This document shows positions 8,546 through 15,954 of a stretch of 64,000 nt of DNA, one piece after another (the first letter of the stretch is position 1; every line of letters begins with the position of its first letter). The stretch spans positions 1 through 64,000 of the forward strand of contig JAKEFB010000031.1 of the NCBI GenBank assembly GCA_022616275.1, read 5' to 3'. Position numbers and translations under genes: made by a program. This DNA is from Chloroflexota bacterium. Lineage in GTDB: Bacteria > Chloroflexota > Anaerolineae > Promineifilales > Promineifilaceae. The notes under the pieces were generated by a model. It saw nothing but the letters and a program-made list of their open reading frames with translations, was not told the origin of the DNA and searched no databases.

Positions 8546-9351
8546 TGTTGCGACGTTTGTGGGCTTTTTTTGCCCGTGATTTTTACACCGAGGTAAGCTA
8601 CCGCGTTGCCTTTCTCATTAACTTTCTGAGTATTTTCTTCAGCGTCTTCACCTTCTTTTTCGTCTCCAAGTTGATCGGTGACAGGGCCGATCCTTTTCTG
8701 GCCGAGTACGGCGGCAATTACTTTTCCTTTGTTCTGGTAGGAATTGCCTTTAGTGCCTATTTTGGCCTGGGGCTGAGCGGCTTTGCCCGCGCTCTGCGCG
8801 ACGCGCAGACAACGGGGACGCTAGAAGCGCTGCTGATGACCCCGACGCCGGTTTCGGTGGTCGTGGTCGGGTCGGCGTTATGGAACTACGCCTTTACCAG
8901 CCTGCGTGTCCTGGCCTACCTGTTTATGGGGGCGCTATTCCTGGGCTTTCGCCTGGGGCGGGCCAACTACCTGGCGGCGCTGGCCAGCCTGCTCCTCTCG
9001 GTCACCCTCTTTGCCAGCATCGGCATCATTGCCGCCAGCGTCATTATGGTCATCAAGCGCGGCGAACCAATTACCGGCCTGTTTGCCGGCCTGGCTAACC
9101 TCTTGGCCGGCGTCTATTACCCGGTTGAGATTTTGCCGGATTGGCTCCAGGCGGTGGCCAAAGTGATTCCCGTGACCTACGCCCTGCGGGCCATGCGGTT
9201 GTCGCTGCTGGTGGGCGCTTCCTGGACAGAAATTGGCCGGGAGCTGCTCATTCTGGCGGCTTTTACTATAGTGTTATTCCCCATCTCGCTCGTCGCCTTC
9301 CGCGCGGCCGTGGAACGAGCCCGTTATGAGGGAACACTGGCGCACTACTAA
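8545..9351 (+). CDS. ABC-2 type transporter permease
   Basis: About 268 residues with roughly six hydrophobic membrane segments. It has the ABC-2 pattern: an N-terminal segment (VAFLINFLSIFFSVFTFFFV), a central re-entrant region with TGTLEALLMTP, and the conserved LLAGVYYPVEILPDWLQ before the last helices. That motif is typical of exporters of drugs, lipids or polysaccharides. It is coupled to the ATPase by a one-base overlap of stop and start. It ends 5 bases before the convergent UDP-glucose dehydrogenase stop, with no obvious terminator in between. Confidence 0.92.
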   Translation: MLRRLWAFFARDFYTEVSYRVAFLINFLSIFFSVFTFFFVSKLIGDRADPFLAEYGGNYFSFVLVGIAFSAYFGLGLSGFARALRDAQTTGTLEALLMTPTPVSVVVVGSALWNYAFTSLRVLAYLFMGALFLGFRLGRANYLAALASLLLSVTLFASIGIIAASVIMVIKRGEPITGLFAGLANLLAGVYYPVEILPDWLQAVAKVIPVTYALRAMRLSLLVGASWTEIGRELLILAAFTIVLFPISLVAFRAAVERARYEGTLAHY

Positions 9352-9356
9352 AGGGT

Positions 9357-10820
9357 TCAATTACCACCTGTCTGTTTAGCCTCGGTCTGCTGGCGAGTAA
9401 CAGCCGTGCCCTCCTGGCCGTTGTCACTTTTCCCCTCGGCGACTATGGGCTTGAAAAGCGTGCCGCCCACGGGCAGGTACTCGTACCCTTTGGCCACCAG
9501 CGATTCAAAGTCGGGGATCATCCGCCGGCCGTCCATGATCAGATATGGCGGGGCGACGGCCTTCTCAATCGTCCGCGACAGGCCGCGGAACTCTTCCCAG
9601 TCAGTAGAGATGAAGACGGCGTCGCTGCCGGCGAGGGCCTCTTTGGCCGTTTCGTGGTAGGTGATGCGCTCGAAGAGGTGGTTATGGTCCGGGTTAAACC
9701 AGCGCCGGGCCTCGTTCATGGCCAGCGGGTCGTAAGCCTGGATAGCGGCCACGCCGCGCCCCAGCAGCGCCTCGACCACTTTCAGGGCCGAAGCATCACG
9801 CATGTCGTTGGTGTGCTTTTTGAAGGCCAGGCCCAACAGCGCCACCTTTTTCTGGTTGAAGCGAAAGCCGGCTTCGTGGACGGCCCGGTCAATGAGGTAT
9901 GTCTTCTGGAACTCGTTGATGTTGTAGACCGCTTGCAGCAGGTCGGTCGAACGGCCGGTGCGGTTAAGCTGGTAGATGAGGGATTGGATGTCCTTGCCAA
10001 AGCAGCTCCCGCCTGCGCCGTTGCTGACGTAGGAGCCCCAGGTGCTGATGCGGGCGTCGGCCGTCACGCCCAGCTTCAGGTCTTCCATACGAATGTTGTC
10101 GAAGGTCTCGGCCAGCCGGCCGCCGACGCCATTCCAGAAGGAAATGTAGGTCAACAGCAAGGTGTTGGCCACGTACTTGATGGTCTCGGCCGTTTCCGGG
10201 GTGGTCTCGATGTAACGGATACGAACGTGGTTGACAAATTGGGGGTAGACCCGGCGCATAATCGCAAAATCCTCGGCCGTGTCCGCGCCAACGACCACCC
10301 GGTCCGGCTTGCGCGAGGCTTCTACGGCGTTGCCCTGGGGCAGGAATTCCGGGTTGGAAGCCACGCCAAAGTTCTGCACGCCCCGGTCCACAAAGACCTG
10401 CTGCAGCAACCGGGCCGAACCGATGGGTACCGTGCTCTTGTTGACCAGGACTACCCGTTGAGTGGTCTCGCGCTGGGCCAGCAGATCGGCCAGGTGGTGG
10501 ATGGCGTTCATATAATGGCTCAGGTCAGTCGCACCGTCCCGCTTGGGCGGGGTGGGCAGACAGAGAAAGATGACGTCTGCGTCGTCAATGACTGGAGCGA
10601 CGTCCGTGGTAAAGAAGAGATAATGGCCTTTGTTTTCGGCAATAATATCGGCCAGGCCCGGTTCATTGACATAATGTTCAATCACTTCCCGCGAGCCGCT
10701 CTCGTAGGCGGTCATCCGCTTTTCGTCAATGTCATAGGCGTGAACCTCGTGACCATATTCCGAGCAAACGGCCGCGTGGGTCAGGCCGACAAATCCAGTA
10801 CCGACGACAATAATCTTCAT
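9357..10820 (-). CDS. UDP-glucose 6-dehydrogenase family protein
   Basis: 487 residues. It has an NAD-binding start MKIIVVGTGFVGLTHAA, the catalytic cysteine C273 in GGSCFGKDIQSL, and a C-terminal UDP-binding domain with AFKKHTNDMRDASALK. The family oxidises UDP-sugars (UDP-glucose to UDP-glucuronate) or GDP-mannose for surface polysaccharides. The last ~35 residues form a low-complexity Gln/Glu/Lys tail (GKSDNGQEGTAVTRQQTEAK) beyond the usual end. It follows the FAD oxidoreductase and flippase-like genes, so the three probably act in surface glycan or glycolipid synthesis. The exact nucleotide sugar is not certain. Confidence 0.9.
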   Translation of the reverse strand: MKIIVVGTGFVGLTHAAVCSEYGHEVHAYDIDEKRMTAYESGSREVIEHYVNEPGLADIIAENKGHYLFFTTDVAPVIDDADVIFLCLPTPPKRDGATDLSHYMNAIHHLADLLAQRETTQRVVLVNKSTVPIGSARLLQQVFVDRGVQNFGVASNPEFLPQGNAVEASRKPDRVVVGADTAEDFAIMRRVYPQFVNHVRIRYIETTPETAETIKYVANTLLLTYISFWNGVGGRLAETFDNIRMEDLKLGVTADARISTWGSYVSNGAGGSCFGKDIQSLIYQLNRTGRSTDLLQAVYNINEFQKTYLIDRAVHEAGFRFNQKKVALLGLAFKKHTNDMRDASALKVVEALLGRGVAAIQAYDPLAMNEARRWFNPDHNHLFERITYHETAKEALAGSDAVFISTDWEEFRGLSRTIEKAVAPPYLIMDGRRMIPDFESLVAKGYEYLPVGGTLFKPIVAEGKSDNGQEGTAVTRQQTEAKQTGGN

Positions 10821-10839
10821 AGGTATTACTCCTTTGTGA

Positions 10840-10869
10840 ATTTTAGATTTTAGATTTTAGATTTTGGAT
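10840..10869. repeat. short tandem repeat tract, unit ATTTTAG
   Basis: Three near-identical seven-base units (ATTTTAG) plus a variant. They lie between the FAD oxidoreductase and the dehydrogenase. The complement codes the last residues of the oxidoreductase (Gln-Asn-Leu-Lys-Ser-Lys-Ile) and its TAA stop. Confidence 0.85.
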
Positions 10870-12171
10870 TAGCCTGGCTGCCCGGCGTCCTATCTCTACG
10901 GCATAATTCGTTCCCCGGTCCCAGGGATAAACCTGGCTCATGCTGGCCAGGTACAGGTTAGGGATCGGGGTGCGAATGTCGGGGATTTTCCGCGAATGGT
11001 TGACTTCGGGCACCGGCTGGGCGTAGCGAGTGCGCCACAGCCAGCTTTTCCGCACCCATTCCGGCCGGAAAGCGGGGTTAAACTTGGGCAGGACGCCGGT
11101 AAACAGCTTTTCTATTTCTGGGTGGCTCATCTCAAAATAGACGTGGTCGGGGACCACGTAATCACCACAATAAATAACATGATCGCCGCCATAGTGCTTT
11201 TTGTCAATATAGTTGGTGTGCTCTACCAGGGCCAGAAAGGGGATTTCGCTTTGCGTTTTGTCCGGCGATTCGGCCGGCAAGTTAAGCCAGTACGTCTTTT
11301 CCATCAGTTGGTGGCCAAGGGCCAGCACCAGGACCACCGCGCCCATACTTTTCAACCCGGCCAGTTGGTCCAGGTAGCCGGCCGGCAGGGCCGGGACCAT
11401 GCGGCGCATCAGGCCGGGCGAAGTAGTCACCAGGCAGCTATCCACCACCGATTCCTGGCCATCCACGTGAACGGTCAGCCGGCCGTCCGGCCGGGGTTCG
11501 ATACAGCCCACCGGGCAGTTCAGCCGGACCCGGCCGCCGCGCGCCTCGACGGCCGCCGTCAGCGTGTCCACAAAAGCCTGGAAGCCGCCGGCGAAATAGC
11601 CCAGGCGCGGGCTGCGCACCTTCAGCCTGGCCCACATCCAGGCCATGTTCGCTTCCTGGTAGTAAGGGCCGAACTTGCCAATCAGTAGCGGCCGCCAGAC
11701 CATCTCGTAAATTTTGTCGCCGTACCAGCGCCGCAGCCAGGCGTCGGCCGTGGTTCGTTCCAGCTTGCGCCAGGGATTACTGAAGCGCAGGTAAGCGCTT
11801 ACCGACCCGAAGCGGGCCACGTCCAGCAGGTTGAAGCCAGGGAAGGTAATCCAGGCCCTGGGGGAGTCGAAAGGGACAATCCGTCCTTGATACAATACCG
11901 AAGTAACCGGCCGGGGGAAAAAGAGTTTGTCGGCTATGCCCAGCTCTTTGACTAGGCCAATGATGTGCTTATCCGAGGTGAAAAGGTGATGGTAAAATTG
12001 CTCCAGCGGCCACTCCCACTGCTCGTCAAGGAAGCCGGCCGCCAGCCCACCCGTCCGTTCGCTGGCCTCGTAGAGTGTCACCTGCCAGCCGGCGTTGAGC
12101 AGGTCGTAGGCGGCCGAGAGGCCGGCCACACCCGCGCCAACAATCGCCGCCTGCCGGGGCTGCCCGCTCAC
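10843..12171 (-). CDS. FAD-dependent amine-oxidase/protoporphyrinogen-oxidase-like oxidoreductase
   Basis: 442 residues. The N-terminal dinucleotide site is AAIVGAGVAGLSAAYDLL, followed by ERTGGLAAGF, and the C-terminal FAD-contacting segment is NLYLASMSQVYPWDRGTNYA. This is the flavin monoamine oxidase/HemY-like fold also used by enzymes acting on sugars and isoprenoids. Its place between a UDP-sugar dehydrogenase and a flippase-like protein suggests a role in glycan or lipid-linked sugar metabolism rather than haem synthesis, but that is inference. The start is GTG, overlapping the upstream stop as GTGA. The final residues are repeat-encoded. Confidence 0.8.
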   Translation of the reverse strand: MSGQPRQAAIVGAGVAGLSAAYDLLNAGWQVTLYEASERTGGLAAGFLDEQWEWPLEQFYHHLFTSDKHIIGLVKELGIADKLFFPRPVTSVLYQGRIVPFDSPRAWITFPGFNLLDVARFGSVSAYLRFSNPWRKLERTTADAWLRRWYGDKIYEMVWRPLLIGKFGPYYQEANMAWMWARLKVRSPRLGYFAGGFQAFVDTLTAAVEARGGRVRLNCPVGCIEPRPDGRLTVHVDGQESVVDSCLVTTSPGLMRRMVPALPAGYLDQLAGLKSMGAVVLVLALGHQLMEKTYWLNLPAESPDKTQSEIPFLALVEHTNYIDKKHYGGDHVIYCGDYVVPDHVYFEMSHPEIEKLFTGVLPKFNPAFRPEWVRKSWLWRTRYAQPVPEVNHSRKIPDIRTPIPNLYLASMSQVYPWDRGTNYAVEIGRRAARLIQNLKSKI

Positions 12172-13172
12172 GCTGCCACCTCCTGCTCGGCCACCTGGGT
12201 TGCCCGCCGGAAATCAGACCAGCCTAGCTGTTCCCGCAGCATGTAGACGAAGCCCAATAGGGTGATGGGCAGCCATAGAGCCGCGTGCAGCACCAGGGTA
12301 TAGGCCCCGGCCACGGCTTCCTCGACGCCATAGAGGACCAGGACGGCAATGCCCGGCGCGTCGAAGGTGCCGACGTAGCCGGGGGCCGAGGGCAGGGTGG
12401 TAGCCAGGTTGACCACGCCGTTCATCAGCATCAGGGCAAAGAAGCTAACCTGAAAGTCGAAGGCGTGCATGACAAACCAATATTTGACCGTTTCCAATAG
12501 CCAGATGACGATGGAGGTGAAGAAGATCATCAGGACGTTGCGGAAACTGCGCAGCGATTCCAGGCCATCCAGGAAACGCCCGGTGAACTCCAGGAACGGC
12601 CGGCGGGTGCGGGCCGGCAGGAAGCGCTGGCTAACCCAGCCGGCCAGGCGCAGGGCCCGCTGCGGCGCGGCTGCCAGGGCAAAGAAGACGATCATCGCCC
12701 CAAAGAAAGCGGCGCTGGCCAGGATAACCAGCGAGCGGATGACTTCGCTGGGCAAAGGAGCCAGGGGCAGGGCGGCGAAGACAAAGACGAGCATCACCAG
12801 CCCGTCAAAGACTCGTTCGACGATGACCGTGGCCAGGCTGGCGCTCATGGCCACACCCTCTTGCCGGCGCAGCACGTAAGAACGCAGCACCTCGCCGGCC
12901 CGCAAGGGGTAGACGTTGTTGCCCATGTAACCGATGACGACCACCGGGAAAAGGCGGCGCAGGGGAATGTGCTTGAGCGGCCGGAGCATGTACTCCCAGC
13001 GCCAGGTGCGGGCCCACACGGCCACGAAGTAAGTGAGGACGCTGGGGATCAGCCACAGATAATTGGCCTGGCGAATACTCCGCCAGACCTGATCTAGCTG
13101 CAGCCCGCGTAAGGCCAGCCACAAAGAAAAGGCGCTTACCAGGACGCCCAACCATAATTGCCAGCGTTTCAA
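12168..13172 (-). CDS. lysylphosphatidylglycerol-synthase-like flippase-domain membrane protein
   Basis: 334 residues with about eight membrane segments. The pattern is that of the UPF0104/AglD-type flippase domain: an early TWRWEYML segment, the GNNVYPLRAGEVLRSYVL motif and a later PGYVGTFDAP motif. Proteins of this family move lipid-linked products across the membrane, or sit beside glycosyltransferases. It has no catalytic lysyl-transferase domain. It is the first gene of the three-gene minus-strand set ending with the dehydrogenase, and its stop overlaps the next start (GTGA). Confidence 0.87.
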   Translation of the reverse strand: MKRWQLWLGVLVSAFSLWLALRGLQLDQVWRSIRQANYLWLIPSVLTYFVAVWARTWRWEYMLRPLKHIPLRRLFPVVVIGYMGNNVYPLRAGEVLRSYVLRRQEGVAMSASLATVIVERVFDGLVMLVFVFAALPLAPLPSEVIRSLVILASAAFFGAMIVFFALAAAPQRALRLAGWVSQRFLPARTRRPFLEFTGRFLDGLESLRSFRNVLMIFFTSIVIWLLETVKYWFVMHAFDFQVSFFALMLMNGVVNLATTLPSAPGYVGTFDAPGIAVLVLYGVEEAVAGAYTLVLHAALWLPITLLGFVYMLREQLGWSDFRRATQVAEQEVAA

Positions 13173-13254
13173 AACGGGACCTTTCTCATCGTCTCTTTAT
13201 ACACCTTACCAGATGCAAGCGCGCAATTGTACCATGACCAGGGCCTCTGTCACC

Positions 13255-13347
13255 CTTGCCCCTCGCCAACTCGCCAACCCGCAGACTCGCCAACTCGCCG
13301 CGACCCTTGGTCGCCACTCGCAAACTCCCAAAGTTGCAAAGTTGCCA
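13255..13347. repeat. short tandem repeat tract, unit close to ACTCGCCA
   Basis: Degenerate eight-base units (CTCGCCAA and variants) run through the gap upstream of tRNA-Pro and end in AAGTTGCAAAGTTGCC. The likely -35 box of the tRNA promoter (TTGCAA) falls inside the repeat. Confidence 0.75.
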
Positions 13348-13361
13348 GGATAGTCTATAAT
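13334..13361 (+). promoter_or_regulatory. candidate promoter of tRNA-Pro
   Basis: A perfect TATAAT at 13356-13361 with TTGCAA at 13334-13339 and a 16-base spacer. The predicted start falls 4-6 bases before the tRNA 5' end, as expected for a single tRNA transcription unit. Confidence 0.65.
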
Positions 13362-13371
13362 GCTTTGTGTT

Positions 13372-13445
13372 CGGGGTGTAGCTCAGCTTGGAAGAGCGCT
13401 GCGTTCGGGTCGCAGAGGCCATGGGTTCAAATCCCGTCACCCCGA
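13372..13445 (+). tRNA. tRNA-Pro, anticodon CGG
   Basis: A 74-base cloverleaf. The acceptor arm is CGGGGTG paired with CACCCCG, with discriminator A. The D arm is GCTC/GAGC. The anticodon stem is CTGCG/CGCAG with loop TTCGGGT, giving anticodon CGG for codon CCG. The T arm contains TTCAAAT. CCA is not encoded. G at position 37 (GGG in the loop) fits proline tRNAs. Confidence 0.96.
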
Positions 13446-13461
13446 CTGTGGATTTGATGCG

Positions 13462-13507
13462 AAAACGCGGCGGTGCAGAGGAATTCCTTTGCACCGCCGC
13501 GTTTTTT
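13462..13507 (+). terminator. Rho-independent terminator after tRNA-Pro
   Basis: A long GC-rich stem, AACGCGGCGGTGCA pairing with TGCACCGCCGCGTT around an AGGAATTCCT centre, followed by a run of T. This is the classic layout and ends the tRNA transcript. Confidence 0.93.
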
Positions 13508-13639
13508 ATTTATACGTAACCATTTTGACGAACGATAACGGAAAAGGCAAATCCAGGTCCATTGGACAAGCGGCTGGATTTACAGCCATCTGAGGGCGGA
13601 GTACAATGTGGCTATAGATGGGAGAGCGAGGGAGTGACG

Positions 13640-13786
13640 ATGAAGAAGTTATTAGCCGTTTCCGTGCTGATCCTGGCGACCGGTCCCTTTATTTTCGACT
13701 GGTGGGAGGTGTGGTATAGCCTGTGCCTGGTAGTGGCCTTTGGCGGAGGGCTCTTCCTGGCCTGGTATCGGGACAAAGGCCGTTAA
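13640..13786 (+). CDS. small membrane protein, unknown function
   Basis: 48 residues: a basic start (MKKLLAVSVLIL) and two hydrophobic stretches, at about residues 3-18 and 26-42, ending YRDKGR. GGGAG lies 6 bases before ATG, which supports translation. I recognise no family. Its TAA stop is shared, in the palindrome TTAA, with the stop of the convergent MocR gene. Confidence 0.55.
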   Translation: MKKLLAVSVLILATGPFIFDWWEVWYSLCLVVAFGGGLFLAWYRDKGR

Positions 13787-15285
13787 AAAACGCTGGCCAG
13801 CCGCCGCACACCTTCGACAATTTCATCCTGGCTCAGCCCACTGAAGCCGAGCAGGATAGACGGCCGGGCCGGCTGCTCTAGATGGTATGGCGCGCCAGGG
13901 TAGATGCCCACCCCGGCCACGGCCGCTCCCTGGACCACGGCCATTTCCTCGTAACCGGCCGGCAGGTACAACATGACGTGCAGGCCGGCGGCCACGTCTG
14001 AATATTCCAGCCGGCCGGGCAGATACTTTTCCAGGGCCTCGACCAGCGTCTGCCGCCGCTCGCCGTATTCCTGGCGTAGCCGCCGCAGGTGGCGTTCAAA
14101 GTGGCCCTCGGTGATAAAGTCGGCCACGGCCGCCTGGGTAAGGGTCGGCGCGCCCCGGTCCACCAATTGGCGGGCCTGGAGGAACGGATCGAGTAGCGCC
14201 GGGGGTAGGACAATATACCCCAGGCGCAGGGCCGGGAAGAGGACTTTGGAGAAGGTCCCTAAATAGACCACCCGGCCGTCCTCGTCCAGCCCCTGAAGGG
14301 CGGCCAGCGGGTGGCCGTCGTAGCGTAGCTCGCCATCGTAATCATCTTCCAGGATAAGGGCGTTGGCCTGTCTGGCCCAGCGAAGCAGCGCCAGGCGCCG
14401 GGCCAGAGGCATGGTTCCGCCTCGAGGGAACTGGTTGGATGGGGTGACGAAGGCGAAGCGGGCCCGGCTGCCGGCCGGGATACGCTCCACGGGAAACCCG
14501 GCCGCGTCCACCGGCAGAGCCACCAGCCTGGCCCCATAGGTGCGAAACAGCTCAAAGGCGTCGGCGTAGCCCGGCGTTTCCACCAGCACTTCGTCGCCGT
14601 GGCTGAGGAGCAGACGGATGAGAATGTCCAGGGCTTGCTGTAGGCCGCTGACAATGACCACCTGTTCCGGCGTGCAGTGTACGCCGCGCAGCCGTTGCAA
14701 GTAATCGGCCACGGCCTGGCGCAGGGGGGTGAAGCCGGCCGCCGAACCGTAGCGGGAGAGCATGGTGTCGTCCGTGCTGAGGTAGCGGGCCAGGAGCCGC
14801 CGCCAGACGTCGTAAGGGAAGATGTGCGGGAAAGAGCGGCCAAAGCCAAAATCAATGGCCGGCCGGCCGGGGAGTATTCGCGAATCAGCCTCAGCGCTGT
14901 GGGCGACGATGCGCTGGCCCCAGCGCGTGAGACGTGGAACAAAAGGAGCGCCGGCCGCCGGGAGCGGAACCGTCAGAGTGTCCACCACAAAGGTGCCGGC
15001 GCCGACCCGGCTGGTGACGTACCCCTCGGCTTCCAGTTGGTCGTAGGCGGCCGCCACCGTCACCCGGGCCACCTCATTCTGCCGGGCCAGATCACGGCTG
15101 GTTGGCAGGCGCGCCCCGGCTGGCAGCGCGCCTTGCAAAATCAGCTCTCGCAACTGGGCGTAAATTTGCCGGTAGAGAGGCGTGGACCGATTTTGATCCA
15201 GGTGGAGGACTATGTCCTTACTATGAACCAAGCCCATTTTGTTGCTATAATCATGAGCAGCGTTCCGGGTCATCGTATTTCGCAT
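13783..15285 (-). CDS. MocR/PdxR-type GntR-aminotransferase transcription regulator
   Basis: About 500 residues. The N-terminal GntR winged helix (residues ~25-90, TPLYRQIYAQLRELILQGALP then TSRDLARQNEVARVTV) is fused to a fold-type I aminotransferase domain. The PLP lysine lies in YLGTFSKVLFPALRLGY. Such regulators bind PLP and often control vitamin B6, GABA or amino-acid genes. The gene is divergent from the TetR/histidine kinase pair. ATG at 15285 has GGAGG only 3-4 bases upstream; inner Met codons at 15273 and 15237 are possible. The aminotransferase domain may be regulatory only. Confidence 0.9.
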   Translation of the reverse strand: MRNTMTRNAAHDYSNKMGLVHSKDIVLHLDQNRSTPLYRQIYAQLRELILQGALPAGARLPTSRDLARQNEVARVTVAAAYDQLEAEGYVTSRVGAGTFVVDTLTVPLPAAGAPFVPRLTRWGQRIVAHSAEADSRILPGRPAIDFGFGRSFPHIFPYDVWRRLLARYLSTDDTMLSRYGSAAGFTPLRQAVADYLQRLRGVHCTPEQVVIVSGLQQALDILIRLLLSHGDEVLVETPGYADAFELFRTYGARLVALPVDAAGFPVERIPAGSRARFAFVTPSNQFPRGGTMPLARRLALLRWARQANALILEDDYDGELRYDGHPLAALQGLDEDGRVVYLGTFSKVLFPALRLGYIVLPPALLDPFLQARQLVDRGAPTLTQAAVADFITEGHFERHLRRLRQEYGERRQTLVEALEKYLPGRLEYSDVAAGLHVMLYLPAGYEEMAVVQGAAVAGVGIYPGAPYHLEQPARPSILLGFSGLSQDEIVEGVRRLASVF

Positions 15286-15332
15286 TATCCTCCAATTCCT
15301 GATCCCGTCGAGCGCCGGGCAACCGGTTGACT

Positions 15333-15950
15333 ATGCCTTACCAAAGCACAGACCAGACACGCCAGAAGAAGGACGCCAAGCGCACGGCCATGATGCAGGC
15401 AGCGGTGCGCGTTTTTGCCGAGAAAGGCTATCATGCCGCCACGATTCGGGATGTCGTCAACGCGGCCGGCGTGGCCATCGGCACCTTTTACTTTTACTTT
15501 CCTGACAAAGAGACGTTGTTCGTTTACCTGTATGAAGAGACGGCCGACTTTCTGCTACAGGCTATTCAACAGGCTGTCACCGGCCGGGCGACGCTCCCCA
15601 AGCAATTTGCCGCCGGGCTGCAATCCTACGTGAATATTGCCCTCTACGAACCGGCGGTGGTCCAGTTACTATTGGTGGGCGGGGTGGGCGCTGTGCCGGC
15701 GTTGGTGGAACGGCAGGCCACCTTTCGTGAGCGACTGACGGCCATCTGGCAGCGGCCGTTGGACACAGCCCTGGACAAAAATCAAATTATTCCTCAAAAT
15801 ACACGACGGACGGCCGAAGCGCTGGCCGGCGCGTTTGACGAAATCGTGCTCAATCTACTCAATCTGCCTGAACCTGAAATGGAAGCGGACGCCGCCTTGC
15901 AGGACATGATCCACTTTGCCTTGCGGGCGGTGGCTTACACCGGGCACTGA
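15333..15950 (+). CDS. TetR family transcription regulator
   Basis: About 205 residues. The N-terminal helix-turn-helix is AVRVFAEKGYHAATIRDVVNAAGVAIGTFYFYFPDKETLFVYL (residues ~25-65 overall). An all-helical ligand-binding domain follows. The signal is unknown. The start is taken as ATG 15333; TTG 15327 is two codons earlier and neither has a good ribosome site. It ends 4 bases before the giant histidine kinase, so it probably controls that gene and the divergent MocR gene. Confidence 0.9.
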   Translation: MPYQSTDQTRQKKDAKRTAMMQAAVRVFAEKGYHAATIRDVVNAAGVAIGTFYFYFPDKETLFVYLYEETADFLLQAIQQAVTGRATLPKQFAAGLQSYVNIALYEPAVVQLLLVGGVGAVPALVERQATFRERLTAIWQRPLDTALDKNQIIPQNTRRTAEALAGAFDEIVLNLLNLPEPEMEADAALQDMIHFALRAVAYTGH

Positions 15951-15954
15951 AAAG

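Noticed and set aside
9654-10853. A 399-residue open frame on the plus strand
   Set aside because: Antisense shadow of the UDP-sugar dehydrogenase, with no recognisable motif.
13186-13494. A 102-residue minus-strand frame over the tRNA
   Set aside because: It contains the usual antisense-tRNA peptide (GVTGFEPMASATRTQ) and is a known kind of false gene.
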